Of a stretch of DNA of 64,000 nt, positions 58,500-64,000 are shown piece after piece. Every line of letters starts with the position of its first letter. Position 1 is the stretch's first letter. Source of the DNA: Lamellibrachia satsuma (Eukaryota; Annelida; Polychaeta; Sabellida; Siboglinidae); assembly GCA_033239005.1 (NCBI GenBank), contig BSQZ01000005.1:6123501-6187500 (forward strand), written 5' to 3'. Both the position numbers and the translations under genes were made by a program. Below the pieces are notes generated by a model that worked only from the letters and a program-made list of their open reading frames with translations, had not been told where the DNA came from and made no database searches.

Positions 58500-59829
58500 C
58501 AAACTTTATTTGCAATGGGCTAAACATAGAGTTGAGAGGATGGCAATTAGTTATGTTCTACATATATTTAAAAACATTGGTTTATCATACTATGATTTGC
58601 AGGGCATTACTGAGTGTTCGTGAGAGATTTAGCAAAAGTAGCTGGCTGGTCCTTGACAGCTGGTCAATTATAGAAACTATTTTTCGGTAGACCCAACCAG
58701 TAGAATTGCCTCAGTCACTCAGTGCAGTTAAATGTCCAGTGACTCAAAGCCTTAGTGGGTGGACAGTACATTCATATATGCATTCACGACGTAGTCACTG
58801 GATACGTCAGCATGGTGCAGATTGCATGATGTTTCTTGGTTTTGAGATGTCAGTCGTTATACAGATGAGATACTGTGTGTCTGTGGCATGCTACAACCCT
58901 ATCATAGTTACTGCATTGTTGACATTAATATGTTCCCACAATGGTTTAGTTGAACATATAAAATAGGAAGAAATTTGTATTGTGCATGAAGTAAAACTTG
59001 TAGAATGCTGAAGCAGTTTTTATCCTGTTTTATCCTAGAGCAGTTTTATTTCAAAGTGGCAAATATTTTTCGATTTTTCTGTAAACACCTTTATATGTAG
59101 CGTTGGGGAAATCAGAACTGGTAAATTATATTGTTAATTTGTCAAAACCACAAATTAGCAAGTGATATGCAGCTACCATGCTATTTTGTTGCCAATAACT
59201 ATTAATATAATGTCAAATAAATGACGTTTTCTGGATGTTTAGTAGATATTAATTACATAGTCAGCATACTGGCCACCTCCTATTCCACTATCAGTACACA
59301 TTATTGAGGCACAAAGTGCCCATTTTCAGAGCCAGCTACTAATCTTCTACCAAGTGTCCATTATCACCTGCTGTGAAGGAACCAGATAAACAATACACAG
59401 GGATAATCACATGACCTTCTAAACATAGGAAATAGGATTAATTTTGTGTATAGCTCGAATTGAAAAGCTAGACTTGCTCTCCATGTGCAACCTAGGCTTG
59501 TCTAATAGGCCTACCTAAATCGACTGAATGTTCACTGGTATGGATTATGCGTCATATTACTAGTTTCATTACTCTAAAATTGTATTCTCTGTGACTCAGT
59601 GTGAGGAATATGCTTGATGATGTCTGATGTCATGAATAATCATTTGCAGTAAGTGGCTATTGATTACAAAGATGTGGTTTTAATTAGTCTTTGAAATTGA
59701 ATTGTCCGGTCATGGTTGAATATGTTGATTTCCGTCAACTAGCATTAAGTACACGGGCTAAAGATAACATTGATCGTATAGTGTACTCAGTTACACAAGT
59801 TATAATTAATTATTTTCTTTCTGTTGCAG
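58500..59829. other. No gene recognised
   Basis: Intergenic or first-intron sequence of the p190 gene. It ends in the pyrimidine tract TTTCTTTCTGTTGCAG that is the acceptor of the next exon. Confidence 0.4.
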
Positions 59830-60119
59830 TGACATAAGACGTCACCGTGCATACTTTGTTTGATGTTTACATGGAATTGAATGAGTTAGCAATGTGAGGC
59901 TGGTTACAAGAGCGGTTTCCCCAAACCTTTGCCAGACATTACATCTGGAGACAGACGATTAATTGACGAAAATGCATTCTTGTGCATCCCAAGTGACCGC
60001 CATTAAAGACGTCAGTTCGTGGAACTACCACAATGCGAAGGACTTACAGAGAGACATCGTGTCCTCTACTGGCAGTGATTGGCTGAGATGATCCTGGTCT
60101 TGTGGGGGTCATCGAGGTC
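59830..60119 (+). other. 5' untranslated part of the p190 RhoGAP exon
   Basis: Begins after the acceptor TTTCTTTCTGTTGCAG, so at least one non-coding exon lies upstream. The 290 bp contain several upstream ATGs that open short frames and stop before 60120. The reading frame of the protein is open from 60102, but without an ATG before 60120. Confidence 0.65.
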
Positions 60120-60537
60120 ATGGCGAAGAAACAAGAACAGCACCATCGCCGCACCTTCAATGTGAGTGTCGTTGGGCTGTGTGTCAGTGAGCATGAAAAA
60201 GGACCCATTGGGGTCGGCAAGTCGTGTCTGTGCAACCGATTCGTGCGCCCCCTGGCGGATGACTACTACACCGACCACATCTCGGTGCTGAGTCAGAGCG
60301 ACTTTGGTGGCCGCGTTGTCAACAACGACCATTTTCTCTATTGGGGCGACGTCACGAAGACGTCCGACGACGGAACCGACATGACGTTTCATGTCGTCGA
60401 ACAGACCGAGTTTATTGATGACTCGTCATTTCAGCCGTTCAAGTGTGGCAAGTCGACGGAGCTGTACTACAAACGGTGTGCAGACACAAAGTTGCAGTCG
60501 GCCGAGAAACTCATGTACATCTGTAAGAACCAGCTTG
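60120..60537 (+). CDS. ARHGAP35/ARHGAP5 orthologue: p190 RhoGAP, first coding exon (N-terminal GTPase domain)
   Basis: ATG at 60120 (GGTCATGGCG) gives [20 protein letters not shown]; then [17 protein letters not shown] (P-loop, residues about 26-42), [36 protein letters not shown] and [13 protein letters not shown]. It ends at a GTAAGT donor (60538), leaving one base. This is closely similar to the start of vertebrate p190A/p190B, large proteins with an N-terminal GTP-binding domain, FF domains, pseudo-GTPase domains and a C-terminal RhoGAP that turns Rho off at the membrane and cytoskeleton. In vertebrates most of the protein is in one huge exon; here an intron splits the GTPase domain at about residue 140. 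The remainder lies beyond the window. Confidence 0.95.
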
Positions 60538-63500
60538 GTAAGTGGCGCAGTGGCACCAGTCATAAAGAACTAATATTAACACTCATTTGAAAACAAAATT
60601 TAAATTTGCAATTTATATATTCACTGTAGTACTTACCCTGTTGTGACACGTAATGGACCACTAATTGTTACTAATGGGCAATCTAAAAATATTTATGTTT
60701 GCTAGTAAAGAAAACCAATGTCAATTAACATCAGACCATCAGAAACGTTGAATTACATTTACTCGTGGATGCCTGTGGACATTTTTGCGGAAAATAAACA
60801 ATGCTTTACTTTTACGGAACAATACACTGATGTGTATCGCTGTCACAAAACAATTACCCCATAAGAAAACAGTTTTGTTTAGTATCAAACATTGATGTCA
60901 TGAGATGGCCCCTAATTCGCAGGAAATCCCAGGCACCAAAATGTAAACATCTAAATATAGTGTTGACCTAAGTACTTGAAAGATCTCATGTAGTGGCCAG
61001 AATATCAAGTACACAGATTTGTCATGTTAATGTTCCCAACTTTTAGTAATTATTATACTTACTATTTCTGTTTATTTGGTCAAATTTGTTCTGCAGATAA
61101 GTTGGCAGAAACTGTACTTGGTGCCCCAGACAAGGCTACTTCTCCAATAGGACTTGTAGTCTCATTTTGATTTTTGTAAACGGCCCATTGTGTTCTGTTT
61201 AAAGAGCAATATATTGGTTGTATGATTTATGAGAATTCTGACACCTCTAGAGTGATTATTTTAATTAATGGACTTGGGATTCTGTTACATGAATTCATGA
61301 AGACAACATAATGCATGATCTCTTATCAGCTATACAATGCTGACAGGTCCCAGCAGTGCCTATAAAGTGACAATGCCTACTGCGAGTGTGACATCTGGCA
61401 AAAGCCATGATGACTAAGTGTTAAATTATTCAGCAACCAACAGGTGCTACAAAGTTCACTTGAATTGGTTCAGTAGCAGTCAATTATTATTATTAATAAA
61501 TGCACATCGGGTTGAACTTATCCAGCAGACAAGTTATTTTTAAAACTGCTTCCTCAACTGATTTAGCCTATCGCAAATCCGGTTCATTGGTGTCCAAATG
61601 TGTAGTGTGTGAATAGTTTATGTAACATCCGCAGTCGATTTAATCAAAAATTAAAATTTTTGTTCAAATCAACGAAAGAATTGACTTTAGTCGTTAGATC
61701 TGGTAAGAATCAAAATAGTGGATATCCAAAATGGTAAACACTGTGTGGGTCAATGCTGATCATGGACGTGACCTCCATCCTCTCAGCAATCACATGACAA
61801 AGTTACGAAATTTCACCAATGAAGAAAATCGTGACTTTTTAGCATTTCGATTTTCAATTCAGTAAATGCTAGAACAAGCATTAACTAATTTAATAGTTTG
61901 TCTGATGATTATTTCACAGAAACTACATATAGAAGTTATACAAACGAGCTAGCATGTTGTTGTGGATACTAGGTAGGTTTGTTTTTTTGAAAACTTAAGT
62001 TGAAATTAGTCTACCAAAAAAATTTAATTGATTAAGCACCTTTAATTGTCTGTAATAACTGGTAATGTTGTGCATTGTGGAGGTTCGAAAGAAAATTGAA
62101 TTAGAAATTAACTAGTTCCCCGATGGCAATGCACAAAAATCAGAGAGCTGTCGCTCATACTAAGGTAACAAACTACTTTTCATAATCAGTTGGTAATAAT
62201 GTGGTGATTGCTGAAACAAAAGTTGAGTTAGTCCCGTTACAGCTGCTTTTTTCCCATTATGACTACTAATCAGGCATTGGAACTGATCCCCTTATAACAT
62301 AAAAATACGTGATGTGTTTGTATTACAGTTTTTTTAAGACATAAGTACATTAATTGTACAGAGTACTCAATATAAGCTACTCCATACATTATGCACAACA
62401 TTATGCATTGAATGGAAGTCATGAAAGTCATGTATCACAAGTGAATGTCACTCTAATTTAAGTAAGTGTCCAGCTGCAAGCAGAAAACTCAGTACAGATC
62501 TTTCTCCCATCACATACGCCTATTTGAACTGAGCCAGATGCTGGTGGGAGATTCCAGCGTTCTGTGTGTGACATTCAGACAACATTTTTCATCTTTAAAA
62601 CTCTGCAGATCCAGGTTAAGTTATTGCTGACTGTTTATTTTTTATCATAGCATTGTTCTACATGTTATTTAATAGGTAGGGTAGGCAAAATATATTTTTC
62701 ATCAATAATGAATAAAAAAAATATATGGAGCGTTACGTGTGTGATGCAGAAAATAAAAATTCAGAATGGTACAGTAGTTATTGCCAAAAGTATGTGAAGT
62801 TATGGCAGTAATAGTATGTTGATAAGTTGCTTTATCATAATTAAGCATAAATGTATAGGTATACTATGCATATTCATATAGCTCTGATTGGTTGTTATTT
62901 TTTTCATAAAAATTATAAATATGGCATTATGTGTGTGACACATTTTCGTTATGTGTGTGACACATTTTCGTTATGTGTCTGATGCATGTGAAATAGACTT
63001 AGTAATGGACAGTTTTCTTAGCTGATAACATTTGACTGTTTACATAACAATATGACATTTTTAGTTCCTGTTATAATAACACAACATAATGAGGAAAGTT
63101 AGTTGTAATAAAACAAACAGTTATGTAACATATTTATTTACTATGTCCTGGGTAATATAAACAATAAGATCTGATCCATTTTATCTTATCTTTTATTGAC
63201 AAAAACCACAAACAAAAACAGAATAATTAATAGTAAAAAAAAACAGTATATCTAATCTAGATTGCTAAACCTCATTATAAAACTTATTATCAAACATGTA
63301 GTTTGCAAACAGTGTCCATTATACTGACCCATAGCTGTGTGCCAATCTGTCACCATTTCAAAGCTCATTAAATATAAACTCTGGAGCCTTTTTTATCATC
63401 TCTGCTCCAGAGAATGCTCTTTTTCAGGTATACTCCTGAAGTAAATTATAAATAAAATGTTTCTGTGTGATGAAGAAGTAGCTTACTAAATTATTTACAA

Positions 63501-64000
63501 TTAATAAATAAATTATTTTACAGACAATTTATCACAAGTCCTATTTTCTTCTAAACATTCAACATCTTGATTTGTTATGCAGTGCCAGTCGTTGTTAAGT
63601 ATTAAATAAAATGATCTAGCAATGTAAATCAACACAAGTAGCTAGGTTATATTGCTAACTCAAGCTGTATCGCTGTCAAATTCTGATCGCTAAATGGCCT
63701 CCATTTTACACGGAGGTCAATTTACAGGACACTGCAGGATCTGTTAGAAAATCATCTATTTTAAAAAAGCATGGACAGCTTACGACACATGTTTCCATAT
63801 TGTACTAATTGCATTAACTATTAATAATCACATATACATGCAGCACAATAATAAATGTATATTTTTATGCCCTGTGAATCAAACGAAGAGGAACAGTGAC
63901 ATCATCTTTAAAGAGAGACAAGGTTATGTTTCGCCTGGTGTGTCAATTATTATTAAAATACTGTTGTTTTGCTCCCTTGTCACATATTAGCAACTAAATT
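60538..64000. other. p190 RhoGAP intron, no further exon found
   Basis: At least 3.5 kb of AT-rich intron. The next exon should encode the (E/D)QDFEQ...DGF segment; I could not find it in any frame. A short tandem of TGTGTGACACATTTTCGTTA (three copies, 62926-62985) is the only repeat noticed. Confidence 0.55.

Noticed and set aside
61098..61180. Next p190 RhoGAP exon after a CTGCAG acceptor
   Set aside because: The translated sequence (DKLAETVLGAPDK) does not match the expected continuation of the GTPase domain and reaches a stop soon after.

Overview
The window is animal nuclear DNA, AT-rich and loaded with repeats. It has spliced genes with GT-AG introns, non-LTR retrotransposon fossils and minisatellites, and no prokaryotic-style gene packing. 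Recognisable genes are an alkaline phosphatase, a KIF21-type kinesin (broken), a P2X7 intracellular-domain protein and a p190 RhoGAP. This points to a metazoan, most likely a marine invertebrate; I cannot fix the phylum.

Left part (1-7142): a 201-bp satellite (about 946-2475) lies to the left of three minus-strand alkaline phosphatase exons (3181-4361). The rest of that gene runs off the left edge. One exon carries an in-frame TGA. A signal-peptide exon that fits in phase sits 15.5 kb away at 19850-19910. If it belongs to this gene, intron 1 contains everything between, including a LINE/THAP-type element remnant (about 6120-7142 and 18922-19100).

Centre (7137-30803): this is the most unusual part. 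Two giant inverted repeats lie 2.7 kb apart. Element 1 (7143-18915, 11.8 kb) has arms of about 5.5 kb around a 0.8-kb spacer. Its termini read AGTAGTAGG...CCTACTACT and it is flanked by a 6-bp duplication, CCCATA. An uninterrupted relative of its target site exists at 55259-55290 in this same window. Element 2 (about 21655-30803, 9.1 kb) has arms of about 4 kb built largely from minisatellites. Both carry the same subterminal block, so they form one family. Neither shows a plausible intact gene. I read them as non-autonomous giant hairpin (fold-back) transposons. The 6-bp duplication and 5'-AG ends suggest mobilisation by a Polinton/Maverick-type integrase, but this is inference.

Right part (30804-64000): an opposite-strand pair of LINE fragments flanks element 2. 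Next come an unprocessed KIF21 pseudogene (31738-37048, plus), a putative plus-strand gene (37898-42291) with a broken LINE reverse transcriptase in its intron, and a minus-strand P2X7-ICD gene (exons 49676-49717, 44413-44629, 42554-42756). The first intron of that gene holds a third inverted repeat (45833-49594). Further right are a second THAP-element copy (53630-56350), an unidentified minus-strand C-terminal exon (57306-57687) and the first coding exon of a p190 RhoGAP (60120-60537, plus). The p190 gene continues past the right edge.

The genes show no operon-like cooperation; they are independent spliced loci separated and invaded by repeats. Exon boundaries come from reading splice signals and family resemblance by eye. 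No database search or alignment program was run.
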